From NCBI GenBank assembly GCA_040880125.1, contig JBBDJB010000032.1, forward strand, positions 40,239-104,238: a stretch of 64,000 nucleotides of DNA, written 5' to 3'. Shown here piece after piece: positions 48,781 through 58,619 of this stretch (position 1 is the stretch's first letter; each line of letters begins with the position of its first letter). Made by a program: the position numbers and the translations under genes. Below the pieces are notes generated by a model that was given only the letters and a program-made list of their open reading frames with translations, did no database searches and was not told where the DNA came from. This DNA is from JBBDJB01 sp040880125 (GTDB taxonomy: Bacteria > Planctomycetota > Planctomycetia > Pirellulales > JBBDJB01).

Positions 48781-48845
48781 AGCTCGGATCCTGCCAACTG
48801 GCGCCACCGCTTGCCGGATGTCCGCTGCCGTCAACGGTGCCAGAG

Positions 48846-49430
48846 CTACGTCTCCGGATTGTCAGACGTTTCGGCAACAGCTCCCGGCACGTCGTCCCCG
48901 ATGGAGGGCGATCGGTCGAGCATCCGCAACACGCCGGCGATGCTCACCAGTACGAGACCCACCAGCACGGCGACCTTCAGCCACAAGCTCATCCGCGCCT
49001 GCATCTTCTGCGCGGCCGCACTCCGCCCGGCCAATAACGCCACCACACAAAACAAGAAGAGCGCCAGAAGGATCTTCGTGCCGATCAGCGGGTGATACGC
49101 CTTGGGCAGTTCAGTGGTGCCTCCGCTATCGAGCATGATCACGCGGACATAGTTATAGAAACCGCTGACCAGCAGCACGAAGCTGGACGCCATGACCACC
49201 AACGCCCACGGCTGGCGGAGCGACTGAAAAAGTTTGGCGGATTCGTCCTTGCTCCACGTTTCGGTGCCCGGCAGCAGGACCCAGCTCCAGAAAATAACTC
49301 CGCCAAGAAAAACAATGCCCGCCAGGACGTGGGCCACACGAGAGATCGTCGCCAGCCAGTCGGGACCGGCCGTCATTTGGGAGAGGATCGCCAGGGGCGG
49401 CCAATCGATTATTGCGATCAGTTCGTTCAT
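48846..49430 (-). CDS. four-helix membrane protein, CopD/DUF2269-like
   Basis: The protein is 194 aa; the ATG at 49430 is preferred to the TTG just before it. Four membrane segments are visible at about residues 30-52, 76-96, 117-137 and 148-168. The first contains ISRVAHVLAGIVFLGGVIFW, whose conserved His is typical of CopD-like or other heme- or copper-associated integral proteins. The rest gives no clear function. The C-terminal tail is polar and acidic. It lies downstream of the CCA-adding enzyme gene on the same strand. Confidence 0.7.
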   Translation of the reverse strand: MNELIAIIDWPPLAILSQMTAGPDWLATISRVAHVLAGIVFLGGVIFWSWVLLPGTETWSKDESAKLFQSLRQPWALVVMASSFVLLVSGFYNYVRVIMLDSGGTTELPKAYHPLIGTKILLALFLFCVVALLAGRSAAAQKMQARMSLWLKVAVLVGLVLVSIAGVLRMLDRSPSIGDDVPGAVAETSDNPET

Positions 49431-49565
49431 CAAGTCATTCCCTCCGCGGTTAGTTCAGCGCGGCGCGTACGAAGTGCATCGAAAGCGATTCCCGATCGTA
49501 GGCGGGCGTTGCTGCTTTGTCTAGCAGCGCATCTGCGGTTGCGCATGCGGCTTTTGCACCCGCGG

Positions 49566-50873
49566 TTACTCAGTCCCACTTGTCCGTCTTGAGGAACGCT
49601 CCTGCATTATCGCATCGACCATCGCCAAGGCCTCCTTCTTGGTGGCGAGCTTCCCTTCCAGTTGTGCGTCACGCACGAGATCCAGCAGCTTCTGAAAGAT
49701 CTTGCCGGGCTTCAGGCCGTGGGCGATCAGATCATCGCCACCGATCAGCGGGGCAGGATTCAACTGCTCGGGCGGAAGCTGGAGTTTCGCGCGACAATAC
49801 TGCAAATTCGGATCGTCCTCGCCTTGCACGGCCGCGTGCAGTGTAAGTAGCTGCTCCGTTCCGTCGAAGAAAAGCACCCGTTGTAGCCGCGGCCAGGGGA
49901 TCTGCCGGGCCTGGGTAATAACCGTCAGGTGATTGAGAATCCACGCCGCGCGGGCGCCGTCCTTGCGTGGAAGACGCAGGCGATCCGCCACCTGCTCGGC
50001 GATGTTCGCGTGCTTCCGATCGCTGTGCGCTTCCGGCCGATTTATACGATGCAGCACGGCGGCCAGCGCAAGTGGTAAGTCGCCCTCGGGCAGCGTGCGC
50101 AGCACAAGGAGCGTCTCGCGCCAATCTCCGTCTCCCGCGGGAGGATCGGCAACCAGTGCTTCAAGTTCCGGAAGGACGACGGCAAGTAGCTTCGTCTCTC
50201 GCAGCAGTTCGACGGCGCGTGCCCGCGTCGGGTGCTCCAGCATCCGCCGCATCTCGCTGCCGATGCGTTCGGCACTGACCGCGGTCAACAGCTCCGCCAT
50301 TTCGCGGATGGCGTGAAGCGTTTCCACCTCGAGCTGGAATCCGAACTGTGCTGCCAGCCGCACAGCGCGGAGCATCCGGAGCCGGTCTTCGTGAAAGCGG
50401 TAGCGGGGGTTGCCGATCGCCCGCACCAGCCCCTCCCGCAGGTCGCGTTGGCCCAGGACATAGTCGATGATGCGATCGTCCACGGGATCGTAAAACAGTC
50501 CGTTAATGGTGAAGTCGCGCCGGTGGGCATCGAGCTCGGCCGTGCTGAATTGGACCGTGTCCGGATGGCGGCCGTCGGTGTAGCCGAGATCTTCGCGAAA
50601 CGTGGCGACTTCGATTTGTCCGGCTCGCCAGGGGCCGAGCACGGTAATGACGCCAAAGGCCGCCCCGATCGCCAGCGTGCGATTGTGGGTGAAGATACGC
50701 CGGACTTCCTCGGGCGGCGCGCTAGTTGCCACGTCGTAGTCCTTGGGCATCAGCCCGAGCAGTTGATCCCGCACGCAACCGCCGGCCCAATAGGCGGTGT
50801 GTCCCTCCGCGCGCAGTCGGCCCACCACGGTCACGGCGAACTCGCGTTGCTGCTGGGGATCGAGTTGGGGCAT
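49566..50873 (-). CDS. cca: CCA tRNA nucleotidyltransferase / poly(A) polymerase family
   Basis: The protein is 435 aa of the class II nucleotidyltransferase family. Signatures are YWAGGCVRDQLLGLMPKDYD (metal-binding DYD), AHRRDFTINGLFYDP, YRFHEDRLRMLRAVRLAAQF and a helical C-terminal domain. It adds or repairs the CCA 3' end of tRNAs. Neither tRNA gene in this window encodes CCA, so such activity is needed. Some bacteria split the A-adding and CC-adding roles between two enzymes, and one protein cannot settle which applies. It lies 41 bases downstream of the AddA-like gene. Confidence 0.9.
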   Translation of the reverse strand: MPQLDPQQQREFAVTVVGRLRAEGHTAYWAGGCVRDQLLGLMPKDYDVATSAPPEEVRRIFTHNRTLAIGAAFGVITVLGPWRAGQIEVATFREDLGYTDGRHPDTVQFSTAELDAHRRDFTINGLFYDPVDDRIIDYVLGQRDLREGLVRAIGNPRYRFHEDRLRMLRAVRLAAQFGFQLEVETLHAIREMAELLTAVSAERIGSEMRRMLEHPTRARAVELLRETKLLAVVLPELEALVADPPAGDGDWRETLLVLRTLPEGDLPLALAAVLHRINRPEAHSDRKHANIAEQVADRLRLPRKDGARAAWILNHLTVITQARQIPWPRLQRVLFFDGTEQLLTLHAAVQGEDDPNLQYCRAKLQLPPEQLNPAPLIGGDDLIAHGLKPGKIFQKLLDLVRDAQLEGKLATKKEALAMVDAIMQERSSRRTSGTE

Positions 50874-50914
50874 GGAAGCTTTGCCTTCGAAGTTCGTAAC
50901 ACGGCGGCCGACCG

Positions 50915-53900
50915 TTAGCGACCCGGAGAGACGGCCTTCGCGATCCTGCGGCTAACTTCTTTGATCAATTCCGCCCTGGCCGGCTCGTCCCAGGCGAAGC
51001 GATGCTCCACGCCCGGATGGAGGAAGCAAAGCACCGCCTCGCGTGGCCACTCGCCCAGCACACGGCTGGCGGCGAGCGAGTAGACGTACATCTGCAGCTC
51101 GTAGTGTTTCGCAGCGTTCGGCACGCCGGCGGCCGAGACGCGATTCGTCTTGAAGTCCACTATCCGCCAGGTGCCGTCGGCGTCCTGGTACAGACCGTCG
51201 ATGTAGCCGTGCATGTACGGCGAGTCGCTTTCACATTGGCCGGGCGGCCATCCCAACAGAAACTCCAGTTCTCTATGAAGTTGCCGTGCGGCGACCAACT
51301 GCTTCGCCCGGTGGGAGTGCACAAAGCTGTCGATCATCCGCAGCGCCGCTGCGGGGCTGTCGCCGCTGGTATCGAGCCCATCGCCTGGCAAGTGAACATT
51401 CGCGAGGCGTTCCACCAGTTCCGCGGCGTGTCCGGGCCGGCTCAGGTCGATTTTCTCCAGCACGGCGTGCACCAGCGTACCCAGCCCGCGGGCGTCGATT
51501 GCGGAACCATCGCGCTGAGCGGCGTCCTCCGGCGCCGCTGCCCGGTCGGTATATTCCATTTCGCCGCTGATCCGCGAGAAGGAGAACTGCCGCCGGGCCG
51601 GATGCGGCGGGATGGGCGCGACGCTGGCGGGCACCTCGACGTTCCCCTGTTCCGAACGCTCCAGCGCCTGTTCGCACAGCCGGGCAATGTCCGCGCGCCT
51701 GTGACTCGATCCGCCAGAGCCGCGTTTGGCAGAGACTTTGCCCGTAACGCGGATGCGATCCCGCAATCCGCTGGCGCGGCGGCCGTCCATGCCGAATCGC
51801 TCGTCGATCAGCCGCGTCCACAGCGACGCCGGCCCGCGATCTTCGAAGATGCTACTGGAAAGCAGCAAGTAGTCCGCCGCCCGGGTGCAGGCGACGTACA
51901 GCAGCCGTAGCGTCTCCCGATCATCTTCCAACTGTTGCACGTTGCTGAACAGGTCGTAGCCGCCGGGGATGTTGTTTTCATGCTCGTCTTTAAGTTGCAC
52001 CAGCGGCCCCAATGCACTAGAGAAAGCAACGCCGTCACCGCGCAAGTTACCGGCACGATCCAGGTCCGGCACGAGGACGATAGGAAACTCCAGCCCCTTG
52101 GCCTGATGGATGGTCATCAACCGCACCACGTCCATCGACTCCGGCTGCGTCGCCGCCAGCGGTTCCCGTGGCTGGTTGGCGACGAACTCCGAGAGCTGAA
52201 CGATAAAGTCCGACAGTCCGAAGACACCGGAGCGGTCGAAGCCGCGAGCCTGCTCGGTCAGCTTGCGAAGGTTGGCCAGCTTTCGCTCGCCCAAAAACTC
52301 GCCTAGTACGGCCGCGTCGTAGCCGGTGCGGGCGAACGCCTCCTCGATCAGCGTGGCAATCGGAACTCGGTCTTTCTTCGCGCGCAACTCGCTTAACGTT
52401 CGAGCGGCGGAGTGGACCCGCTCGATCTGCGCCGGCTCAATCTCCGCCGGACGTTTTCGTCCGAACAGCCCGCCGGTCAGGCCCTCACCCCGCCGCGACA
52501 ACCAATACAGCGTTTCGTCGGTCAAGGAAAAGAACGGGCTGCGTAGCACGCCGGCAAGGCTGACTTCATCGGCCGGCCGATCGACGGCGCGGAGCAGGTT
52601 CAAAAGATCAAAGATCTCCTGCTGCGCGTAGAAGGCATGCCCACCGACCAGGTAGTAGTCGATTTCGTGATTGCGCAGGGCCTGCTCGTAATACTCGACG
52701 TCGCTGAGCGCGCGAAACAGAATCGCCACGTCGCCCGGTTTCGGTCGCCGGGCCGCCGGCTGCGGCGCGTCCGCATCCCAGACCAGGGGCTCTTCCGTGT
52801 CGAGTAATTCGGTCAACCGCCGGGCGATGCGGTCGGCCTCTGCACGCCGGACACGTTCAGTCGCACCTTTGGAAGTTGGCGCCTCGTCGGTCATCGTCCA
52901 GAGAAATTCGACGGCCGGCTCCGGGGTCACCTGTGGACGGTTTTCGCGCAGCGGCTCGTAGTTCTCGCCCAGCGCTTCGGAGAACGCCTCGTTGACGAAG
53001 TTTAAAATTGCCGGCTGACTGCGGTAGTTGGTCGTCAGCGAGAGGCGGCCGGTGGGTCGGATTTCGTCCTGTAGCTGGAGGAATACCTGCGGATCGGCTC
53101 CGCGGAACCGGTAAATCGATTGCTTATAGTCGCCGACAAAGAACAGCTTGCCGCCGACGAGCCGTTCGCCGCACAGTGCTCGGATTAGCTCGACTTGCAG
53201 CGGATCGGTATCTTGAAACTCGTCGACCAGCAGGACCCCGATGCCGCGGGCGAGCCGCTGGCGCAGCTTCTCGTTCTCCGGCGCCATGAGCAGCCGGTGC
53301 GCCCGCAGGAGCAGGTCGTTAAAGTCCAGACTCTCCAACTCCTGCTTACGGCGGTCGAAGCGGCCGATGACGCGGTCACACCAGCGCAGAAGTGCCAGCC
53401 CTGCTTCGGCTGCCGGTCGGCAGGCTTCGCGGTCAAAGGTGAGACACTTTTTGTGCTTGTCGGCTTCTTTACGCAGCTTCTCGGCCGCACCCTTAAAGGT
53501 CTCGTATTGTTCTTGACTGGGCCAGGCCTTCGCACCGCCGCCGCCTTGAACTTTCGCGGCCTCCTTAACGGCGTCGAGATAATCGGCCAGATTGCGTGCC
53601 GCGGGTAGTTCGTCCGGCAGCGCCAGCAGTATCGCCTGACGCTGGCGCATCGTGGGATTTATCAGCTCGACGTCACGAATCGCGGCCAACGTATTTCGGA
53701 CGTCGCGGGATTTGAGAACTGTTTCACGCACCGCCGGCAGCACGCACTCGCGATGAAAGCCTTCCCACGCGTCGAGTTGCTCGTCGGCCGAGCGCCCGAG
53801 CCAGGCACTAAAGTCACCCTGCTGGCGCGCATTGATCAGCTCACGAGCCAGTCGCTGTAGCTTGTCCAGTTTGAAGAGTCGCACGAGCTGAAGCGTCAGC

Positions 53901-54370
53901 CCGTCCTCGCCGGCGAGGCCCTCACGAAGCTCGTCGTCGATCACCTCGGCAAGCAGCGTCGCGGACTGCGCTTCTTCCAAGACGCCGAACTGGGGATCGA
54001 GCCGGGCTTCGACCGCGTGCGATCGCAGCAGCGAAGCGCAGAAGGCGTGGATCGTGCTGACCCGGGCCGCCTCCAGGCTGCGAAGCAGCTTTTGCCAGTG
54101 GTGGGCGGTCTCCCCGCTGGCCTCGCGGAGGCGGTCGTAACACTTCAGGCGGATGCGATCGCGCATTTCGCGGGCGGCGCGGTCGGTGAAGGTGATCGCC
54201 ACTAGCTCGCTCAAATCGAGGGCAGCGGCATCCCGTGGATCAAGATGCGCCAAGAACCGCTCGGTGAGGACGAACGTTTTGCCGCAGCCGGCGCCGGCGG
54301 AGAGCGCCACCGAGACGTCGCGCGTCGTCACCGCCTGACGCTGCTGTTCGCTTAGCGTGACGCTGCTCAT
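50915..54370 (-). CDS. addA: AddA-like UvrD-family helicase-nuclease
   Basis: The protein is 1151 aa. The ATG at 54370 overlaps the addB-like stop by 4 bases and has GGAGGAAA upstream. Helicase motifs are complete: SAGAGCGKTFV (I), ITFTDRAAREM (Ia), LLVDEFQDTDP (II), FVGDYKQSIYRFRGAD (III), TNYRSQPAIL (IV), MTIHQAKGLEFPIV (V) and LLYVACTRAADYL (VI). A RecB-like nuclease follows near the C-terminus (HGYIDGLYQDADGTWRIVDF then KTN). With the AddB-like partner it should resect double-strand DNA ends for RecA-dependent repair. Confidence 0.92.
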   Translation of the reverse strand: MSSVTLSEQQRQAVTTRDVSVALSAGAGCGKTFVLTERFLAHLDPRDAAALDLSELVAITFTDRAAREMRDRIRLKCYDRLREASGETAHHWQKLLRSLEAARVSTIHAFCASLLRSHAVEARLDPQFGVLEEAQSATLLAEVIDDELREGLAGEDGLTLQLVRLFKLDKLQRLARELINARQQGDFSAWLGRSADEQLDAWEGFHRECVLPAVRETVLKSRDVRNTLAAIRDVELINPTMRQRQAILLALPDELPAARNLADYLDAVKEAAKVQGGGGAKAWPSQEQYETFKGAAEKLRKEADKHKKCLTFDREACRPAAEAGLALLRWCDRVIGRFDRRKQELESLDFNDLLLRAHRLLMAPENEKLRQRLARGIGVLLVDEFQDTDPLQVELIRALCGERLVGGKLFFVGDYKQSIYRFRGADPQVFLQLQDEIRPTGRLSLTTNYRSQPAILNFVNEAFSEALGENYEPLRENRPQVTPEPAVEFLWTMTDEAPTSKGATERVRRAEADRIARRLTELLDTEEPLVWDADAPQPAARRPKPGDVAILFRALSDVEYYEQALRNHEIDYYLVGGHAFYAQQEIFDLLNLLRAVDRPADEVSLAGVLRSPFFSLTDETLYWLSRRGEGLTGGLFGRKRPAEIEPAQIERVHSAARTLSELRAKKDRVPIATLIEEAFARTGYDAAVLGEFLGERKLANLRKLTEQARGFDRSGVFGLSDFIVQLSEFVANQPREPLAATQPESMDVVRLMTIHQAKGLEFPIVLVPDLDRAGNLRGDGVAFSSALGPLVQLKDEHENNIPGGYDLFSNVQQLEDDRETLRLLYVACTRAADYLLLSSSIFEDRGPASLWTRLIDERFGMDGRRASGLRDRIRVTGKVSAKRGSGGSSHRRADIARLCEQALERSEQGNVEVPASVAPIPPHPARRQFSFSRISGEMEYTDRAAAPEDAAQRDGSAIDARGLGTLVHAVLEKIDLSRPGHAAELVERLANVHLPGDGLDTSGDSPAAALRMIDSFVHSHRAKQLVAARQLHRELEFLLGWPPGQCESDSPYMHGYIDGLYQDADGTWRIVDFKTNRVSAAGVPNAAKHYELQMYVYSLAASRVLGEWPREAVLCFLHPGVEHRFAWDEPARAELIKEVSRRIAKAVSPGR

Positions 54371-57300
54371 GGCGTTTCCTCCGGCGGCGGCCAGGCTTTT
54401 TCGAGAGAGCGGATCTGGCCGACGCGGCAAACGGTTTTGAAATCGCAGCGGCTCGTGCAGTCGTCGTGGTAGCTGTGCATCGGAAAGGCGCCGGACCGGA
54501 TCCACTCGATCATACGGCCGACACGCGTGCGCAGCTTGGGATAGAGGTCCTGCCAATCGTCGGTTGGAGTAAGCTCGCCGCCGGCGGATTGGTACAGGGA
54601 GAGCGACTGCTTACCGCCGAGAACTGATTTTTGTTGGACCGCCCAATAGCCGACCTGCCACGGCACGGCCCCGTGCTCAGCGAGCAACTTTTCCGCCGCC
54701 ATCGCGTAAAGCAGCAATTGCAGCGTAACGCCCGCCTCTACCTGTTCACTCTTGATCAGGACCGGCCGGCCCGACTTGTAATCAAAAATACTAAAGATGC
54801 TCCTCTCGCCGACCCGGGCGAGATCAACGCGGTCGATCCGCCCGACGATCTTGATGGTTTCCTGGCCGATCTCCAGCTCGAAGGGGTCGTCGGACGATAG
54901 CGGGTCTTCCTGTTCGTTCTCCTGGTCGTCCGGGCGGCGGGGTGGGCCGAAGCGAACCTCGAAGTGTGTCGGAATCGGAGGTGCATCCAGCCCCGAAGCA
55001 CTCAAATAACCTTGCAGTTGTTTTACGTATCGCTCGGCCAACGCGGCGACCTCGTCTCGGTAAATGTTCAGCAGCGCCGCCTGGAGCTTGCCGCCGCGGT
55101 GCGTTTCATCGGCGATGTCGCGCACGGTATTGCGAAAAAGTTCGGCGAATGCAGCTCCGTCGCCTTGCAGTTCCGCCAGATCGCGACCCATCGACTGAAA
55201 TTGACGGTGCACCCTGGCGAGCGTTTCGTGCACTAGGCGGCCGCGGAGCAGGTGGTCGACCTCCAGGCCCAACTCCGGTAGCGGCTCCAAGCCCAGCACG
55301 CGCTGAAGGTAGAACTGATAGGGGCAGCTCGCGTACTGCTCCAGTTGACTGGGGCTCCACAGGTGGTCCGGCCCGAAGCGCTGCGCCAAATCGCGGCGGA
55401 CGGCGTCGCTGGTGAGCACGCCCTCGAACGGGCCAAACGACTCGCCGTGCTGCCGGTGGTGCACGCAGACCAGGTTGGCCATCAAGTTGTCGGCCGTCGT
55501 CTTTCGGGACGGATCGTGCAGCATGCCGGCCAGCAACTGTTGATCGCCCTGGAGGCCGTCGTGGACGGCCAGCACCCGCAGGTCGGTGTCGCTCTGCGGA
55601 GAGGCGATGCTGGGGATTGGGCTTAAATCTTGAACGGCACGTGGTTTGAGGCGGTCCTCGCCGCACGCCCGCTGGACGTCGCGCAGAAACGGGCTAGGTG
55701 TCAACTCTTCGCCGGACTCGTCCATGGCCGGATAGCTCAGCACAAGCTGCCGCGACGCGCGGGTGAGCACCTCGTAAAAGAGCAGCATTTCCTCGCTGCT
55801 GCGCTCGGCGCGGTCGACCATGGGCAGGCCGATTCCCTTAAACTCGGCCAATTCGGCCTCGCCGTACATCCGGTCCTCGCGCTCCGTCGGCGGAAAGGAC
55901 TTCTCCGACAGACCGGCCAGAAACAGGTACGGGACACGTAGTGTGCGGGCGCCGATGGCGTCCAGCACTCGCACGCGGCCGGACTCGTCGAGCGATTGCG
56001 GCACCTCTTCGTGCCGCAGAATGTCGCGGAGCAGGGCCGCGAAGTCCGATAGCGTCCAGGTAGGCAGATGCGCTTCCCCGAGCCAGTCCGGCGGCAGGTC
56101 GGCTTCGTGCAGGATTTGCTTCAGGCGCTCGCAGCCGGTGCCATCGAACTGGTCGAGCTGCGATGGGTTGTCGGTTTGAAAGACGCGGAGCAGGCCGATG
56201 TCGTCGGCGAGCACTTCCAAGGCGGCCGACCACTCGCGCAGGGATGCACGCTCGGGAAGGCGATCCAGCGCGGCGGCCAATCGCCGCAAGAGAGGGGCTG
56301 CCGTGGCTGCCCCCTGGTGGCGCAGCGAAGTGGATGTTTCGGAGTCGCTCGGAGCGGCTTCATCGTCGACGACCGTCTCGCCAGTGACCGAAGCGTTGGC
56401 CGCGATCCGCTCCACTTGCGCGATCAGGGCCTCTCGCCCGCGAGGGACCTGTAGTTTGCGGACGAGCCCATCGGCGGCGACGACCGCGGCGCCGTCGCAC
56501 CACTCCGGCCAGTTGGGCTGGAGGTAATTACTGGAGAGCGCGGCCAGAAGCTGCGTGAAGGGCCAGTCCTCGGCGCGCAATCGCACCAGTGCCGCCACCG
56601 CCCGCAACGCCGGCACATTGGAGAGCGGTTCTGACGCCGCAACCGCGGCCGGGATTCCCAGCTCCGCGAAGACCTCGCGCACCGTCGGCGCGATTTCGCG
56701 GAGCGAACGGAAGACGACTGCGATATCCTGCGGCGTTGCATTACCGTCGTGCAGTAAGATCTTTATGCGACGGCCGATCTGTTCGATCTCCCCGCGACGT
56801 CCGGCGGCGGCCAATATCTCCACCCCGTCGACCGCGTCGATCGGACGAAGCTCGTGAGGTCCACGGAATACGTATCGCTCCAGATGCGCCAGCGTGGTCC
56901 AGGTAGCGCTGGCGGCCGGCTCGTGCTCGTCGATCCTCACCCTGGGATGATGTGATCGCAGCCGCTTGAGCGTTTGAACGGTCTTGGCGAATAGATCGCC
57001 GCGACGCGGCTCCGCTTCCCAGGGAAGGGAGATGAGCAGCCGTTCGGCCCTCTCCGCCAGGCTGGCGAGGATCTCATGCTGTGGCCGCGTAAAGTCGGTG
57101 AAACCGTCGACGACGACCAAACGCAGCCGCTCCAGCCCGGCCGACTTTCCCTGGTGCAGCATGGCCCGGGCCGACCAGAAGCGACCCTGGACGTCGTACA
57201 GATCGAAGTTGTTCAACACCTCCTGATAGGCGGTGTAAAGTGCGGCCAGTTCCTGGTCCTTTTCACTGGCCTTCCCGCTGGCGCCGCGCTGGCGGCATGC

Positions 57301-57732
57301 CTGCGCGAACTCGTCCGGCCAGATCTCCAGCCGCTTCAGTTCACGGACCAGGGCGAGGGCGAGATCGACCAGCCCCCGGGTTTCGGCGATCGGCCCGAAG
57401 AAGCGCAGCTCGCCCCGGGCAGACGCGCGCCCGATCAATTGCCGGAGAAGCTGCCGCTGCCGGAATCGGGAGAGACAAACAGCCGAACTGCCGGAGGCTT
57501 CCAGCACGGACTCGGCGAATCGGTCGAAGGTCATCACCGCCGGGCTGAAACAGGCCTCCAGGTCGGGCCCCAACAACCGGCCGCGAATCTCGGCGGCGCC
57601 TCGCCAGGTGGAGGCGATCCACAGCGCAGAGCCGGGCTCGCGACGGCGCAGTTGCGATCGATATTCAGCCAGCAGCCGCTCGGTCTTGCCCGAGCTGGCC
57701 GGACCGGCGAGGACTGTCACACCCGTCTCCAT
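54367..57732 (-). CDS. addB: AddB-like nuclease subunit with probable Fe-S cluster
   Basis: The protein is 1121 aa. The ATG at 57732 is preceded by GGTGGAG; a GTG four codons earlier is less likely. The N-terminus has a Walker A motif (LAGPASSGKTERLL). The middle contains the inactivated-helicase-like fold typical of AddB (PYLFLAGLSEKSFPP, RQLVLSYPAMD). The C-terminal nuclease has EQYASCPYQFYLQRVL, a DYKSGRP-type catalytic segment (IFDYKSGRPVLIKSEQ), and CTSRCDFKTVC. Together these give the four cysteines that bind a [4Fe-4S] cluster in AddB. It is co-transcribed with the AddA-like gene. Confidence 0.9.
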   Translation of the reverse strand: METGVTVLAGPASSGKTERLLAEYRSQLRRREPGSALWIASTWRGAAEIRGRLLGPDLEACFSPAVMTFDRFAESVLEASGSSAVCLSRFRQRQLLRQLIGRASARGELRFFGPIAETRGLVDLALALVRELKRLEIWPDEFAQACRQRGASGKASEKDQELAALYTAYQEVLNNFDLYDVQGRFWSARAMLHQGKSAGLERLRLVVVDGFTDFTRPQHEILASLAERAERLLISLPWEAEPRRGDLFAKTVQTLKRLRSHHPRVRIDEHEPAASATWTTLAHLERYVFRGPHELRPIDAVDGVEILAAAGRRGEIEQIGRRIKILLHDGNATPQDIAVVFRSLREIAPTVREVFAELGIPAAVAASEPLSNVPALRAVAALVRLRAEDWPFTQLLAALSSNYLQPNWPEWCDGAAVVAADGLVRKLQVPRGREALIAQVERIAANASVTGETVVDDEAAPSDSETSTSLRHQGAATAAPLLRRLAAALDRLPERASLREWSAALEVLADDIGLLRVFQTDNPSQLDQFDGTGCERLKQILHEADLPPDWLGEAHLPTWTLSDFAALLRDILRHEEVPQSLDESGRVRVLDAIGARTLRVPYLFLAGLSEKSFPPTEREDRMYGEAELAEFKGIGLPMVDRAERSSEEMLLFYEVLTRASRQLVLSYPAMDESGEELTPSPFLRDVQRACGEDRLKPRAVQDLSPIPSIASPQSDTDLRVLAVHDGLQGDQQLLAGMLHDPSRKTTADNLMANLVCVHHRQHGESFGPFEGVLTSDAVRRDLAQRFGPDHLWSPSQLEQYASCPYQFYLQRVLGLEPLPELGLEVDHLLRGRLVHETLARVHRQFQSMGRDLAELQGDGAAFAELFRNTVRDIADETHRGGKLQAALLNIYRDEVAALAERYVKQLQGYLSASGLDAPPIPTHFEVRFGPPRRPDDQENEQEDPLSSDDPFELEIGQETIKIVGRIDRVDLARVGERSIFSIFDYKSGRPVLIKSEQVEAGVTLQLLLYAMAAEKLLAEHGAVPWQVGYWAVQQKSVLGGKQSLSLYQSAGGELTPTDDWQDLYPKLRTRVGRMIEWIRSGAFPMHSYHDDCTSRCDFKTVCRVGQIRSLEKAWPPPEETP

Positions 57733-57975
57733 GGGGAGCTCCACCGCATTTCGAGCTGGTTTCTCGGCGATCGCGGGCTCACGCGCGGTCCACCATGACC
57801 AGCGGCCATTCTTCCGGGCAGGGAGAGATTGTCAATCTCGCCGGCACCAGTCACCGCGCCGTTGGCGGCCGAATGTGCTCAAACGATCCGGTTACCGGAT
57901 TATCCCGTAAGTAATACTACGGCCAAGCGGATAGCGATTTCCCAAACTGTCTAAACGTGTAGAATAAGGAGTACC

Positions 57976-58326
57976 ATGAGCGACGACCAGCCGAAGCAGC
58001 TTTCAATGGAGATCTCCTGCAGCGACGTCCACCAGATGCGCGAGGGCGGCGAACAGTTCGTGCTGCTGGACTGCCGGGAACCGGACGAGCATGAAGTGGT
58101 TCACATCGAAGGGTCAATGCTGCTCCCGATGAGCGAGTTGATGGCCCGTGCCGGGGAGCTGGAGGAATATCGGTCGCAGCGGCTGGTGGTGTATTGTCAC
58201 GTGGGCGGGCGGAGCATGCAGGTGGCAGCGTGGCTGCGGCAGCGAGGCTTTCCCGAGGCCCAGAGTATGGCGGGCGGAATCGATGCCTGGGCAATCCAGA
58301 TCGACCCGTACCTGGCTCGCTACTGA
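57976..58326 (+). CDS. single-domain rhodanese sulfurtransferase
   Basis: The protein is 116 aa with AAGGAG 7 bases before its ATG. The rhodanese fold is complete: LLDCREPDEHEVVHIEGS, then LVVYCHVGGRS with the catalytic Cys, MAGGIDAW at the end. It could carry persulfide sulfur in cyanide detoxification, sulfur transfer or redox chemistry. The gene stands alone, divergent from the AddAB-like operon and upstream of tRNA-Leu(CAG). No dedicated partner is adjacent. Confidence 0.92.
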   Translation: MSDDQPKQLSMEISCSDVHQMREGGEQFVLLDCREPDEHEVVHIEGSMLLPMSELMARAGELEEYRSQRLVVYCHVGGRSMQVAAWLRQRGFPEAQSMAGGIDAWAIQIDPYLARY

Positions 58327-58438
58327 GCCGGGAAGGGACACAGGTTCACAATGGAGCAGTTTCAGCCTTCCAATAGTCACATCAAGGCGAGACCGTCTTG
58401 AAAAGCGGTCGCCTTTGTGGCAGGTTATGAAGTCCGAA

Positions 58439-58523
58439 GCCGAAGTGGCGGAATTGGCAGACGCGCCAGATTCAGGTTCTGGTGCCCGTAAAGGGCGTGG
58501 AGGTTCAAGTCCTCTCTTCGGCA
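58439..58523 (+). tRNA. tRNA-Leu (anticodon CAG)
   Basis: An 85-base cloverleaf can be drawn. The acceptor stem GCCGAAG pairs with CTTCGGC, followed by discriminator A. The D arm contains GGCGGAATTGGCAGACGC, as in the other leucine tRNA of this window. The anticodon stem CCAGA/TCTGG encloses TTCAGGT with anticodon CAG. A long variable arm (GCCCGTAAAGGGC) and the T arm GTTCAAGTC are present. CCA is not encoded. A strong terminator follows 12 bases after the gene. Confidence 0.96.
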
Positions 58524-58535
58524 CTGAATACTTCG

Positions 58536-58573
58536 AAGGGGTTTGCGGCATCGCTGTCGCAAACCCCTTTTTT
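58536..58573 (+). terminator. rho-independent terminator of tRNA-Leu(CAG)
   Basis: A 12-base perfect stem (AAGGGGTTTGCG pairing with CGCAAACCCCTT) encloses a 10-base loop and runs into TTTTTT. It lies directly after the tRNA gene and is ideally placed to end its transcript. The minus-strand mnmE gene ends 47 bases further on, and the hairpin could help stop transcription from that side too, though the minus strand has no U-tract. Confidence 0.88.
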
Positions 58574-58619
58574 CATTATTTTACCGCGAGAAACGAGCAA
58601 CCGGCGGCGGTGCTCGCGT

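Noticed and set aside
58384..58415. Hairpin AAGGCGAGACCG / CGGTCGCCTT as terminator of the rhodanese gene
   Set aside because: The stem needs a 2-base bulge and is followed by TTGTGG rather than a U-tract; too weak to annotate.
58439..58523. Second tRNA-Leu as an integration site
   Set aside because: No integrase or truncated tRNA repeat lies nearby; a clean terminator and the core gene mnmE follow.
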